A DNA stretch of 64,000 nucleotides from Streptomyces olivoverticillatus (GTDB lineage Bacteria; Actinomycetota; Actinomycetes; Streptomycetales; Streptomycetaceae), in NCBI RefSeq assembly GCF_014203555.1, contig NZ_JACHJH010000005.1, forward strand, positions 412,225 through 476,224. Direction: 5' to 3'. The position numbers were made by a program, and so were the translations under genes. Below are positions 19,620 through 28,274 of this stretch, one piece after another. The notes beneath the pieces were generated by a model, which was not told where the DNA came from, made no database searches, and worked only from the letters and a program-made list of their open reading frames with translations. How positions within the stretch are numbered: position 1 is the stretch's first letter; each line of letters starts with the position of its first letter.

Positions 19620-21008
19620 ATGAGCACCACGGAGCGTCCACGGATCCTCGTAGTAGGCGGTGGGTACGTCGGCCTGTACGCGGCGCGCCGCATCCTCAAG
19701 AAGATGCGGTACGGCGAGGCGACCGTCACGGTCGTCGACCCGCGCTCGTACATGACGTACCAGCCCTTCCTCCCCGAAGCAGCTGCCGGCAGCATCTCCC
19801 CGCGCCACGTCGTGGTGCCGCTGCGACGCGTGCTCCCCAAGGCGGAGGTCCTCACCGGCCGCGTCACCACCATTGACCAGGACCGCAAGGTGGCCACGAT
19901 CGCGCCGCTCGTCGGCGAGGCGTACGAGCTGCCCTTCGACTACCTGGTCATCGCGATGGGCGCGGTCTCGCGCACCTTCCCGATCCCCGGCCTTGCCGAG
20001 AACGGCATCGGCATGAAGGGCATCGAGGAGTCCATCGGCCTGCGCAACCACGTCCTCGAGCAGCTGGACAAGGCCGACTCGACGAAGGACGAGGAGATCC
20101 GCCGCAAGGCGCTGACCTTCGTCTTCATCGGTGGTGGCTTCGCCGGCGCCGAGACGATCGGCGAGGTCGAGGACATGGCCCGCGACGCGGCCAAGTACTA
20201 CCCCAACGTGAAGCGCGAGGACATGCGCTTCATACTCGTCGACGCCGCCGACAAGATCCTCCCCGAGGTGGGTCCCAAGCTCGGCGAGTACGGCAAGAAG
20301 CACCTGGAGAGCCGCGGCGTCGAGATCTACCTCTCGACCTCCATGGACTCCTGCATCGACGGCCACGTCGTGCTGAAGAACGGCCTTGAGGTCGACTCCA
20401 ACACCATCGTGTGGACCGCGGGCGTCAAGCCCAACCCGGCGCTGGCCCGCTTCGGCCTGCCGCTCGGTCCGCGCGGCCACGTCGACACCGCCGAGACCCT
20501 CCAGGTCCAGGGCACCGACTACATCTGGGCCGCGGGCGACAACGCCCAGGTCCCGGACGTCGCCTCCCGCAAGGCCGGCAACGAGAACGCCTGGTGCCCG
20601 CCCAACGCCCAGCACGCGCTGCGCCAGGCCAAGATCCTCGGCGACAACGTGGTCTCCGGCATGCGCGGCTTCCCGCAGAAGACGTACTCGCACTCCAACA
20701 AGGGTGCGGTGGCGGGCCTCGGCCTCCACAAGGGCGTCGCGATGATCGTCATGGGCAAGACGAAGATCAAGCTCAAGGGCCGTCTCGCCTGGTACATGCA
20801 CCGCGGCTACCACGGCATGGCCATGCCGACCTGGAACCGGAAGATCCGCGTCTTCGCGGACTGGACCCTCGGCATGTTCCTCAAGCGCGAGGTCGTCTCG
20901 CTGCGCGCCATGGAGAACCCGCGCGAGGAGTTCTACGAGGCCGCCAAGCCCGCGCCGCAGGCGCAGAAGACCGACGGGGCCCCGGCCCAGAAGGCCAAGG
21001 CGAGCTGA
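19620..21008 (+). CDS. ndh: Type II NADH:quinone oxidoreductase
   Basis: The 462-residue single-subunit, non-proton-pumping dehydrogenase passes electrons from NADH through FAD to menaquinone at the inner membrane face. Motifs are the FAD-binding VVGGGYVGLYAAR (about 11-23), the NADH-binding FVFIGGGFAGAET (about 166-178) and AAGDNAQVPD for the flavin. The C-terminal amphipathic region (HRGYHGMAMPTWNRKIRVFADW) is the likely membrane anchor. The tail is Ala/Lys/Pro-rich. I chose the ATG at 19620; a GTG at 19596 adds eight residues. Neither has a ribosome site, so a leaderless message is possible. Confidence 0.94.
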   Translation: MSTTERPRILVVGGGYVGLYAARRILKKMRYGEATVTVVDPRSYMTYQPFLPEAAAGSISPRHVVVPLRRVLPKAEVLTGRVTTIDQDRKVATIAPLVGEAYELPFDYLVIAMGAVSRTFPIPGLAENGIGMKGIEESIGLRNHVLEQLDKADSTKDEEIRRKALTFVFIGGGFAGAETIGEVEDMARDAAKYYPNVKREDMRFILVDAADKILPEVGPKLGEYGKKHLESRGVEIYLSTSMDSCIDGHVVLKNGLEVDSNTIVWTAGVKPNPALARFGLPLGPRGHVDTAETLQVQGTDYIWAAGDNAQVPDVASRKAGNENAWCPPNAQHALRQAKILGDNVVSGMRGFPQKTYSHSNKGAVAGLGLHKGVAMIVMGKTKIKLKGRLAWYMHRGYHGMAMPTWNRKIRVFADWTLGMFLKREVVSLRAMENPREEFYEAAKPAPQAQKTDGAPAQKAKAS

Positions 21009-21284
21009 CCTCAGGGTCCGCAGGCACACGTTTCACACCGAGGGCGTCCACCAATCCGTGGGGTGGGCGCCCTTCGGCGTACCCGGACACGCACCCGGAC
21101 GGCGGCTGTTCGCACCCCGGCGGGTTTCCCGCGGCCGCGGCCGGGAGAACCTTCGCTGCGGAGCACCGTGCCGGAAATCCGAAGGTGACCTAATCCGTGC
21201 GGTAAGGACTATGGCGCGGCCCGTAAGTGTTTAGGTGTCAGGTGAAACGATCTGCTGACACTTCATCACGGAGGTGTGTGCGAC

Positions 21285-22598
21285 ATGGCCGAGGCCGCCC
21301 GACGGCTTACTGCGCTGGCCGAACAGGTGCTGGGGGCCCCGCCCCCGGTGCGCCTGCGCGCCTGGGACCGCAGTGAGTCCGGCCCGCCCGGCACCCCCGT
21401 CCTCGTCATAAGGCGCCGCCGCGCGCTGCGCAGGCTCCTGTGGAAGCCCGGAGAGCTCGGCCTGGCCCGCGCCTGGGTCGCCGGGGACATCGACGTCGAG
21501 GGCGACCTCTACGAGGCCCTGGAGCTGCTCGCCGGCTACTTCTGGGAGCGCGGCGAGGGATCGGCGCGGCACTCCGGCCCCGCTGCCCTGCTGCACGCCG
21601 TGCGCGACCCCTCGCTGCGCGCCGCGGCCCGCGAGCTGCTCAAGCTCGCCGGGCCCTGGGCGCCGCCCGCGCCGCCCGTCGAGGAAGCCCGCAGGACCGG
21701 CGGCCCCCTGCACACGCTGCGCCGCGACAAGCAGGCCATCAGTCACCACTACGACGTCGGCAACACCTTCTACGAGCGCGTCCTCGGCCCGTCGATGGTC
21801 TACTCGTGCGCCGTCTGGGAGAGCCCGGAGGCGACCCTGGAGGACGCCCAGCGGGCCAAGCTCGACCTCGTCTGCCGCAAGCTGGCCCTGGAGCCGGGCA
21901 TGCGGCTGCTGGACGTCGGCTGCGGCTGGGGCTCGATGGTGCTGCACGCCGCCCGCGAGTACGGGGTGGGCGCCGTGGGCATCACCCTCTCCGAGGAGCA
22001 GGCCGCGTACGCCCGCAAGCGCGTCGCCGAGGCCGGTCTGACGGACCGTATCGAGATCCGGGTGCAGGACTACCGCGAGATCGCCGACGGCCCCTTCGAC
22101 GCGATCTCCTCGATCGGCATGGCCGAGCACGTCGGCTCCGCGCAGTACGCGGAGTACGCCGCCGATCTGCACGCCCTTCTCAAGCCGGGCGGGCGGCTGC
22201 TCAACCACCAGATCGCGCGGCGGCCGCTGCGGGACGAGGAGGAGTACCGGGTCGACGAGTTCATCGACCGGTACGTCTTCCCCGACGGCGAACTGGCCCC
22301 CGTCGGCCGGACGGTGGCCCAGCTGGAGCGGGCCGGCTTCGAGGTGCGCGACGTGGAGGCGCTGCGGGAGCACTACGCGCTGACGCTGCGCGGGTGGGTG
22401 GCCAACCTGGAGGCCCACTGGGACGAGGCCGTGCGCCTGACGTCGCCGGGCAGGGCCCGGGTGTGGCGGCTGTACATGGCGGCGTCCGCCTTGTCCTTTG
22501 AACGCAACCGCATTGGGGTCAACCAGGTGCTGGCGGTCCGGACGCCGGAGTCGGGGGCGTCGGGCATGCTGCTGCGTGCGCGGGAGTGGCGGGGCTAG
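21285..22598 (+). CDS. cfa: Cyclopropane-fatty-acyl-phospholipid synthase
   Basis: The 437-residue SAM-dependent enzyme methylenates unsaturated acyl chains of membrane lipids. The N-terminal lipid-binding part includes LGLARAWVAGDIDVEGDLYEA. It is followed by the conserved ISHHYDVGNTFYERVLG, the SAM motif LLDVGCGWGSMVLHAA (about 208-223), the active-site region SIGMAEHVG and a C-terminal DIEALREHYALTLRGW-like segment. The ATG at 21285 has GGAGG 10 bases upstream. The TAG stop codon (22596-22598) lies inside a CTAG that duplicates the target of the adjoining MITE. Confidence 0.95.
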   Translation: MAEAARRLTALAEQVLGAPPPVRLRAWDRSESGPPGTPVLVIRRRRALRRLLWKPGELGLARAWVAGDIDVEGDLYEALELLAGYFWERGEGSARHSGPAALLHAVRDPSLRAAARELLKLAGPWAPPAPPVEEARRTGGPLHTLRRDKQAISHHYDVGNTFYERVLGPSMVYSCAVWESPEATLEDAQRAKLDLVCRKLALEPGMRLLDVGCGWGSMVLHAAREYGVGAVGITLSEEQAAYARKRVAEAGLTDRIEIRVQDYREIADGPFDAISSIGMAEHVGSAQYAEYAADLHALLKPGGRLLNHQIARRPLRDEEEYRVDEFIDRYVFPDGELAPVGRTVAQLERAGFEVRDVEALREHYALTLRGWVANLEAHWDEAVRLTSPGRARVWRLYMAASALSFERNRIGVNQVLAVRTPESGASGMLLRAREWRG

Positions 22599-22808
22599 GG
22601 CGTGTCCGATGGGTCAGCACAGGCCCCGCGACTCCCCCAGCTACCGCTGGGAGGTGCCCCCAGCACGGCACCTCGCCGCGTTGTCGCATAACCCGAGTAC
22701 GCCCAGTACGCGGGTCATGCTCCGCCTTGCGATGCTCCCCCAGCTACCGCTGGGAGGTGCCCCCAGCGCCAGACGCCGCGGGACCCGCACTGACCCACCG
22801 GACACGCC
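22599..22808. mobile_element. MITE copy 2 (210 bp), flanked by CTAG duplications
   Basis: The inverted ends GGCGTGTCCGATGGGTCA and TGACCCACCGGACACGCC differ at one base. Each end abuts CTAG (22595-22598 and 22809-22812), a 4-bp target duplication of the kind made by IS5-type elements. Inside are two copies of a 32-base palindromic unit (22632-22663 and 22735-22766) around a 71-base unique spacer. Compared with copy 1 it has an extra palindrome plus spacer. No transposase is present. Confidence 0.75.
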
Positions 22809-22857
22809 CTAGGGCCGTCGTCCCTGCAACACGGCTTCGCCGCGTTGTCCTCAATCG

Positions 22858-22905
22858 CCGGACGGGCTGATTTTGGCTGAGCTCAGCCAAAATCAGCCCG
22901 TCCGG
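22858..22905. terminator. 48-bp perfect palindrome, bidirectional terminator
   Basis: Two perfect 24-bp arms (22858-22881 and 22882-22905) meet without a spacer. It lies between the convergent cfa/MITE and ABC permease genes. The outer arm CCGGACGGGCTGA and the preceding TGTCCTCAA-CGC are shared with the hairpin at 7850-7879, which serves the same kind of gene boundary. Confidence 0.8.
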
Positions 22906-22916
22906 GTCCCGCGGAG

Positions 22917-25454
22917 TTACTCCGCCTTGATCGCCGCCAGCATGTTGAGCTTCGCCGCGCGGCGGGCCGGCCAGAGCGCCGCCAGGACGCCGACCAGCGC
23001 TGCTATCAGCAGGAAGACGGCTATCCGGCCCCACGGCAGGACCATCTCGTACGTGCCCAGGCTCTTGCCGATCAGTTCACCGGCCGCCCAGCCGAAGAAC
23101 ACGCCGAGGCCGACGCCGAGCACTCCGCCGAAGAGCGAGATGACCAGCGACTCCAGCCGCACCATCCGCTTGATGCCCTTGCGGTCCAGGCCGATGGCAC
23201 GCAGCATGCCGATCTCCTGCGACCGCTCGAAGACGGACATCGCGAGGGTGTTGACGACGCCGAGGACGGCGACGATCACGGCCATGCCGAGCAGCCCGTA
23301 GAGCATGTTCAGCATCAGGCTGATCGCCTTGGCGATGTCGTTGGAGATGTCCTTCTTGTCCTGGATCTGGATGGCCGGGTTGTCACCGAGGGCCTTGCTC
23401 AGGGAGTCCTTGGCCGACGCGCCCGTGCCCGCCTTTGTCTTGACCATGACCTGCTGGTCGTTGACCACGCTCTGGTGCGGGGCGAGGGTCGTGGTGTCGA
23501 CCATGATGCCGCGCATCAGCTCGTTGCCCTTGTAGATGCCCGAGACGGTGATCTTGCCGTGCTTGCCGTCCTCGAAGGTGGCATCGACCGTCGAGCCGAG
23601 CTTCCAGCCGTGGGACTTGGCGGTGCTCTCGTCGACGACCGCCTTGCCGGCGGTGAGGCCGTCGAAGGAGCCGGCCGTGAAGTCGAGCTTCGTGAGCTCC
23701 TTGATGCTCTTGCCGTCGACGCCGGTCAGCGACTCGTGGTCGCCGTCGATCCGGGAGGCGGACATGCGCAGCGGGCTGCTGGCGGTGACGCCGGGGGCGC
23801 TCGCCAGCTTCTTGGCGACCTCCGGGGAGAGCGGGGTGTGGGACGCCATGGAGACGACGTAGTCGGCCTTGATGGCGGACGTGGCCATCTTGTCGATGGC
23901 CTGCTGCACGCTGCCCGCGATGACCGTCAGGCCGGTGATCAGGGTGAGGCCGATCATCAGCGCGGAGGCGGTGGCCGCGGTGCGGCGCGGGTTGCGGACC
24001 GCGTTCTGCCGGGCGAGCTTGCCGGAGATCCCGAAGAGGTTCAGGACGGGCGCCGCGGCGGCGATCAGCGGGCGGGACAGCAGCGGGGTGAGCACGAAGA
24101 CGCCGATGAGCAGCAGGCCCGCGCCGATCCCCAGGACGGTCTTGCCGTCCTTCATGCCGGTGGCGGCGAGCACGGCGGCGATGCCCGTGCCGGACAGCAG
24201 CGCGCCGATGGTGTTGCGCACTACCAGGGAGCGGGTGGTGGCGACGGCGTGCACGCTGTTCATCGCGGCGACCGGCGGGATCTTCGCGGCGCGGCGGCCG
24301 GGCAGCCAGGCGGCCAGCATGGTCACGACGATGCCGACGACCAGGGAGGTGACGACGGTGCCGGGGGTGATCACGAGGGGGCCGTCGGGGACGGTGGCCC
24401 CGGCGCCGTTGAGCAGGGAGCGCAGCCCGGCGCCGATGCCGATGCCGGCGAGCAGACCGGTGACGGCCGCGACCGCGCCGACGACGAGGGCTTCGAGGAG
24501 CACTGAGCGGGTGACCTGGCGGCGGCTCGCGCCGACCGCGCGCATCAGGGCCAGTTCCTTGGTGCGCTGGGAGACCAGCATGGTGAAGGTGTTGGCGATG
24601 ATGAAGATGCCGACGAAGAGCGAGATGCCGGCGAAGACGAGCATGCCGGTCTTCATGCCGTCCATGCCCTGGGCGATCATCGTCGCCTGGTCGTCGGCGA
24701 GCTGCTTGCCGGTGGTGGCCTCGGCGTCGCGCGGCAGGATCTTGTCGATCGCGGTCTTCAGCGCGGCCTGGGAGGTGCCGGGGGCGGCCTTGACGTCGAT
24801 CTCGCCGAACTCGCCGGGCGTGGCGTAGAGCTTCTGGGCGGTGGCGGTGTCGAAGAGGGCGAGGCTGCCGCCCGCGGAGACGTTGCCGTCGTCGGTGGTG
24901 AAGACGCCGGTGAGCTTCTTCTCCAGCACCGGGCCGTCGACCGAGAGCCGGACCGTGTCGCCGATCTTGTAGCCGCCGCGGTCGGCGGTCTTGGCGTCGA
25001 GGGCGATCTCGCCCGCCGCCTGGGGCGCGCGGCCGTCCTTCAGCGGGTAGCGGGCGTCCTTGCCGCCGGGGCCGGGGTAGTAGTTGGCGCCGGTGGAGTT
25101 GAAGCCCTCGCCGACGAGCTTGCCGTGCTTGTCGGCGACCGCGGCGAAGCCGCTGACCGAGCCGGTCGCGGAGGCGGCGCCGGGCACCTTGCCGGCCTGG
25201 TCGAGCAGGTGCTGGCTGAGCTTGGGGGCGTGGCCGGGCCGGCGCTCCTCGCGGTCGCGGTCCGCCGTGTGGGGCTGGATCGCGACGTCGACGTTGTCGA
25301 AGCCCTTCTGCGAGCTCTTCTGGAAGGCGTCCGAGATGGTGTTGGTGAAGACCAGGGTGCCGGAGACGAAGGCCACGCCGAGCAGCACGGCGAGGACGGT
25401 CATCAGCAGCCTGGCTTTGTGCGCGAGCACATTGCGCAAGGCGGTACGGAACAT
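22917..25454 (-). CDS. FtsX-family ABC transporter permease (second system)
   Basis: The 845-residue membrane protein has the same layout as the permease at 1470-4037: an N-terminal helix (about 12-35), a large extracellular domain, an FtsX domain (about 265-395), a helix cluster near 405-470, a second extracellular domain, and a C-terminal FtsX domain (about 725-840). The ATPase-contact loops are RTKELALMRAVG and RSQEIGMLRAIG. It is the partner of the ATPase gene 81 bases upstream, and unlike in the first system the two genes do not overlap. The extracellular domains differ clearly from the first system, so substrates or partners probably differ. Confidence 0.92.
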   Translation of the reverse strand: MFRTALRNVLAHKARLLMTVLAVLLGVAFVSGTLVFTNTISDAFQKSSQKGFDNVDVAIQPHTADRDREERRPGHAPKLSQHLLDQAGKVPGAASATGSVSGFAAVADKHGKLVGEGFNSTGANYYPGPGGKDARYPLKDGRAPQAAGEIALDAKTADRGGYKIGDTVRLSVDGPVLEKKLTGVFTTDDGNVSAGGSLALFDTATAQKLYATPGEFGEIDVKAAPGTSQAALKTAIDKILPRDAEATTGKQLADDQATMIAQGMDGMKTGMLVFAGISLFVGIFIIANTFTMLVSQRTKELALMRAVGASRRQVTRSVLLEALVVGAVAAVTGLLAGIGIGAGLRSLLNGAGATVPDGPLVITPGTVVTSLVVGIVVTMLAAWLPGRRAAKIPPVAAMNSVHAVATTRSLVVRNTIGALLSGTGIAAVLAATGMKDGKTVLGIGAGLLLIGVFVLTPLLSRPLIAAAAPVLNLFGISGKLARQNAVRNPRRTAATASALMIGLTLITGLTVIAGSVQQAIDKMATSAIKADYVVSMASHTPLSPEVAKKLASAPGVTASSPLRMSASRIDGDHESLTGVDGKSIKELTKLDFTAGSFDGLTAGKAVVDESTAKSHGWKLGSTVDATFEDGKHGKITVSGIYKGNELMRGIMVDTTTLAPHQSVVNDQQVMVKTKAGTGASAKDSLSKALGDNPAIQIQDKKDISNDIAKAISLMLNMLYGLLGMAVIVAVLGVVNTLAMSVFERSQEIGMLRAIGLDRKGIKRMVRLESLVISLFGGVLGVGLGVFFGWAAGELIGKSLGTYEMVLPWGRIAVFLLIAALVGVLAALWPARRAAKLNMLAAIKAE

Positions 25455-25535
25455 AAGTCAGTCCTGGTTGAACTCTGAGAGTCGCTTTTCGCCGTTTTTC
25501 GGCGTCGGGCAGGGCGGTTCGCTAGCAGGTGACGG

Positions 25536-26318
25536 TCAGCTCGTACGGCCCTTGGCGTCGAAGCGCTTCATGCGGTCGAGTACGGCGTCGGCGCTCGGCT
25601 CGTACATCTCGTCGACGATGCGGCCGTCGGCGAGGAAGACGACGCGATCGGCGTAGGAGGCGGCGACGGGGTCGTGGGTGACCATGACGACGGTCTGGCC
25701 GAGCTCGCGCACCGAGTTGCGCAGAAAGCCGAGCACCTCGGCGCCGGAGCGCGAGTCGAGGTTTCCGGTGGGCTCGTCCGCGAACATGATTTCGGGGCGC
25801 CCGGCGAGGGCACGGGCGACGGCGACGCGCTGTTGCTGGCCGCCGGAGAGCTGGTTGGGGCGGTGCTTGAGCCGCCCGGACAGGCCGACGGTCTCGACGA
25901 CCGTGTCCAGCCACGCCTGGTCGGGCTTGCGGCCCGCGATGTCCATGGGGAGCGTGATGTTCTCGAGGGCGTTGAGGGTCGGCAGCAGGTTGAAGGCCTG
26001 GAAGATGAAGCCGATCTTGTCGCGCCGCAGCCGGGTGAGCTTCTTGTCGTTCAGCGCGGTCAGTTCGGTGTCGCCGATCCGGGCCGAGCCGCCGGAGACG
26101 GTGTCGAGACCGGCCATGCAGTGCATCAGGGTCGACTTGCCGGAGCCGGAGGGGCCCATGATCGCGGTGAACTCGGCCTGCCGGAATTCGACGGAGACCG
26201 CATCCAGGGCGACCACCTGGGTCTCGCCCTGTCCATAGACCTTGGTGAGATCCGTGGCGCGGGCGGCGACCGCGGTCGTGCGGACGGCGGTCGATGCGCC
26301 GGAGGGTGTGGTGGTCAC
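25536..26318 (-). CDS. ABC transporter ATP-binding protein (second system)
   Basis: The 260-residue ATPase of the MacB/LolD type has Walker A GPSGSGKS, signature LSGGQQQR, Walker B MFADEPTGNLD and MVTHD, and is the energy source for the permease downstream. I chose the GTG complementary to 26316-26318 because AGGAG lies 9 bases upstream; an ATG at 26366 gives 16 more residues with weaker support. It is closely paralogous to the ATPase at 685-1473. The two share a 68-base identical DNA run in opposite orientation (25909-25976 against 1033-1100). Confidence 0.92.
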   Translation of the reverse strand: MTTTPSGASTAVRTTAVAARATDLTKVYGQGETQVVALDAVSVEFRQAEFTAIMGPSGSGKSTLMHCMAGLDTVSGGSARIGDTELTALNDKKLTRLRRDKIGFIFQAFNLLPTLNALENITLPMDIAGRKPDQAWLDTVVETVGLSGRLKHRPNQLSGGQQQRVAVARALAGRPEIMFADEPTGNLDSRSGAEVLGFLRNSVRELGQTVVMVTHDPVAASYADRVVFLADGRIVDEMYEPSADAVLDRMKRFDAKGRTS

Positions 26319-26720
26319 GAGGGAGAGCTCCTGTCGGGACGGCGGTGCGTTCAGGACGTACTCCATCGTCCCCGCGGCGGTACCCCCGACGGATCAGCCG
26401 AAGCTCCGGTTCCCGGGACAGCCTTCGGAGGTATGTAGCGCACTCCTGTCATCCCTGGGTAGTAGGGAACCTCCTTACACACAGCGACGAGATTGCGACA
26501 ATTCCAGTTGGCAAGGGGGGTGGGGTGGTGAACGGGAGAGATCGGCCTCTGGCATGTGCCAATGGCGTCACCCCTGCACTGATGGGGCCTCAGTTACCAA
26601 TAAAATAAGACAACCTCCGGCCACCGTTCCGCTGTTCGGGGGGCGCACCCCGGCTAGGCTCGTCCTGCTCTCCTCGAGGGAAGCTCGCGCGCCTCCCTGC
26701 TGTGCGGCCCGAGAGCCCCC
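26319..26720. other. Intergenic region between the ABC operon and bldA
   Basis: This 402-base stretch separates the leftward ABC ATPase gene from the rightward tRNA. I see no coding frame. It should contain the ABC promoter near 26400-26470 and the bldA promoter near 26630-26660. Its base composition around 26460-26620 (ATTCCAGTTGGCAAG, CAATAAAATAAGACAAC) is clearly lower in GC than the surroundings, which is typical of promoter DNA. A small RNA cannot be excluded. Confidence 0.4.
26655..26660 (+). promoter_or_regulatory. -10 element of bldA
   Basis: TAGGCT lies 60 bases before the mature 5' end of the tRNA, leaving a leader of about 50 bases to be removed by RNase P. The -35 region is not clear. 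Confidence 0.4.
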
Positions 26721-26803
26721 GCCCGGATGGTGGAATGCAGACACGGCGAGCCTAAACCTCGCTGGCCCTTCGGGCCGTGCCGGTTCAAGTCCGGCTCCGG
26801 GCA
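26721..26803 (+). tRNA. bldA: tRNA-Leu(UAA), bldA
   Basis: The sequence folds as a class II tRNA: acceptor GCCCGGA/TCCGGGC, D-arm GTG...CAC, anticodon stem GCGAG/CTCGC, long variable arm TGGCCCTTCGGGCCG, T-arm GCCGG-TTCAAGT-CCGGC and discriminator A803. The anticodon TAA (26753-26755) reads UUA, the rarest Streptomyces codon, and the location beside the ABC ATPase and Bax-inhibitor genes fits bldA as I remember it. CCA is not fully encoded (ACCT follows). The base before the anticodon (position 33, at 26752) is C where U is nearly invariant in elongator tRNAs. Confidence 0.93.
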
Positions 26804-26987
26804 CCTCTCTGCTTTAACGCAATCGCTCTCCATTCCCGCCTTCTCAGCGGAACCGAGTCCCGGTGGTTCGCGTTCTCAAGGACGTGGGCATGTGGAAAAA
26901 AGATCGTCCCGTAGCAGGAGAGCCATTCCTTTGCCTACCCATTACCCTTAACGGCAAGGCCGCGCAGGGTGGCCATGGAGGAGTGAG

Positions 26988-27854
26988 ATGAGGAGCAGCA
27001 ACCCGGTCTTCTCGCGACGGGGGTTCAGCCGCGACAACGGCTACGCGGGCTTCAACGCGGGGCCGCAGGCCGGGGCCGCGGCCCACGGAAACCCCTACGC
27101 GAACCCCTACGCCGGAAATCCCTACGCGGAGCCCGTCAACCCGTACGCCCAGGGCGGCCCCGATCTCCAGCAGGGCTACCCCCAGGCGCCGGCCCAGACC
27201 GGCCGGATGACGATGGACGACGTCGTCGCCCGCAGCGCCATGACGCTGGGCGCGCTGATCGTCGCCGCCGGCGCCGCCTGGGCGCTGGAGCTGCCGCTCG
27301 GCGCCGGCATCGGTGCGGCCTTCGTCGCGTTCGTCCTCGGCATGATCCAGACGTTCAAGGCCAGGCCGACCCCGGCGCTGATCCTGTCCTACGCCGTCTT
27401 CGAGGGCCTCTTCCTCGGCGTGATCAGCCAGGTCTACAACCAGGTCGCGCAGGGCGCCGCGATGCAGGCGGTGCTGGGCACGATCGCCGTCTTCGTCGGT
27501 GTGCTCGTGGCCTACCGCACCAAGCTCATCCGGGTCGACCGGCGGTTCGCCCGCTTCGTCACGGCGGCGGCCATCGGCTTCGTCCTGCTGATGATGGTCA
27601 ACATGCTCTTCGCCGCCTTCGGCGGCGGTGACGGCCTGGGCTTCCGCACCGGCGGTCTGGGTATCGCCGTCGGCGTCGTCGGCGTGCTGCTGGGCGCCGC
27701 CTTCCTGGCGCTGGACTTCAAGCAGATCGAGGACGGCGTCCGCTACGGCGCCCCCCGCGAGGAGTCCTGGCTGGCGGCCTTCGGCCTGACCCTCTCGCTG
27801 GTCTGGATCTACACCGAGATCCTGCGGATCATCGCGATCCTGAACAACGACTAG
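26988..27854 (+). CDS. Bax inhibitor-1/YccA family membrane protein
   Basis: The 288-residue protein has an Asn/Pro/Tyr-rich cytoplasmic N-terminus of about 70 residues with NPYA repeats (NPYANPYAGNPYAEPVNPYA), then seven hydrophobic helices (about 80-285) of the BI-1/YccA-like actinobacterial type (DUF1345/YbhL-like order). The TM core includes LPLGAGIGAAFVAFVLGM and the closing segment DFKQIEDGVRYGAPREESW, where the conserved acidic residues that form the pH-sensing pair of BsYetJ-type channels would lie. GGAG precedes the ATG. It may leak calcium or protons, but no function is proven in Streptomyces. Confidence 0.9.
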   Translation: MRSSNPVFSRRGFSRDNGYAGFNAGPQAGAAAHGNPYANPYAGNPYAEPVNPYAQGGPDLQQGYPQAPAQTGRMTMDDVVARSAMTLGALIVAAGAAWALELPLGAGIGAAFVAFVLGMIQTFKARPTPALILSYAVFEGLFLGVISQVYNQVAQGAAMQAVLGTIAVFVGVLVAYRTKLIRVDRRFARFVTAAAIGFVLLMMVNMLFAAFGGGDGLGFRTGGLGIAVGVVGVLLGAAFLALDFKQIEDGVRYGAPREESWLAAFGLTLSLVWIYTEILRIIAILNND

Positions 27855-27870
27855 TCCCGAGCGGCCGGCA

Positions 27871-27903
27871 GGGGCCCGGGGAGGCAATGCCTCCCCGGGC
27901 CCC
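27871..27903. terminator. Bidirectional terminator
   Basis: A 16-bp perfect inverted repeat (27871-27886 with 27888-27903) with a 1-base centre lies between the convergent Bax-inhibitor and DUF4287 genes and is followed by CTTTGG. Confidence 0.8.
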
Positions 27904-27945
27904 TTTGGCTTTCGCCGTTATGGCACGTTCCCCCGTCGATCTCGG

Positions 27946-28176
27946 TTACCGGAGCTTGCGCGCGGCGCGCTGCAGGTCGTACTCGTGGACGATTGCCTTC
28001 GCGTGGCCGTATGCGAGGTTGTGCTCCCCACGCAGCCAGCTGACCTTCTCCTCGAAGCGGGAGAGGGCCGGACCGTCCTCGACCGTGCGCAGCCAATCGG
28101 CGACTTCACGGCCGGTGCAATGGGGGATTCGGGAGAGCAGGTTCCGGTGGGTCTCGTCGGAGAAGACGTGGGACAT
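27946..28176 (-). CDS. DUF4287-like small protein
   Basis: The 76-residue protein begins MSHVFSDETHRNLLSRIPH and continues with TGREVADWLRTVEDGPALS and GEHNLAYGHAKAIVHEYDL, the pattern of DUF4287 (a small all-helical domain, often annotated with no function). The ATG complementary to 28174-28176 has GGAGG 5 bases upstream, which rules out the longer frame from 28212. It is convergent with the Bax-inhibitor gene. Confidence 0.88.
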   Translation of the reverse strand: MSHVFSDETHRNLLSRIPHCTGREVADWLRTVEDGPALSRFEEKVSWLRGEHNLAYGHAKAIVHEYDLQRAARKLR

Positions 28177-28237
28177 CGGCGCCTCCGGACGCGTCGAATG
28201 ATGGTCCTTCATGTCACCGTGCCCGAGTGTTCAATCG

Positions 28238-28268
28238 TTGGCAACAGTCGGTGGACGGCGCATAGTCT
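28238..28268 (+). promoter_or_regulatory. Promoter of the small helical protein gene
   Basis: TTGGCA (28238-28243) and TAGTCT (28263-28268) are 19 bases apart, and the GTG start follows 6 bases later, so the transcript is probably leaderless. Confidence 0.5.
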
Positions 28269-28274
28269 CGTGAC

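Noticed and set aside
21220..21284. Specific alternative-sigma promoter before cfa (TTTAGGTGTCAGG)
   Set aside because: I could not match both -35 and -10 elements to any sigma factor consensus with proper spacing.
22599..22808. Possible small ORFs within the MITE (for example from 22586 or 22498)
   Set aside because: The frames come from the repeat itself, have no start signals, and run across the cfa end and palindromes.
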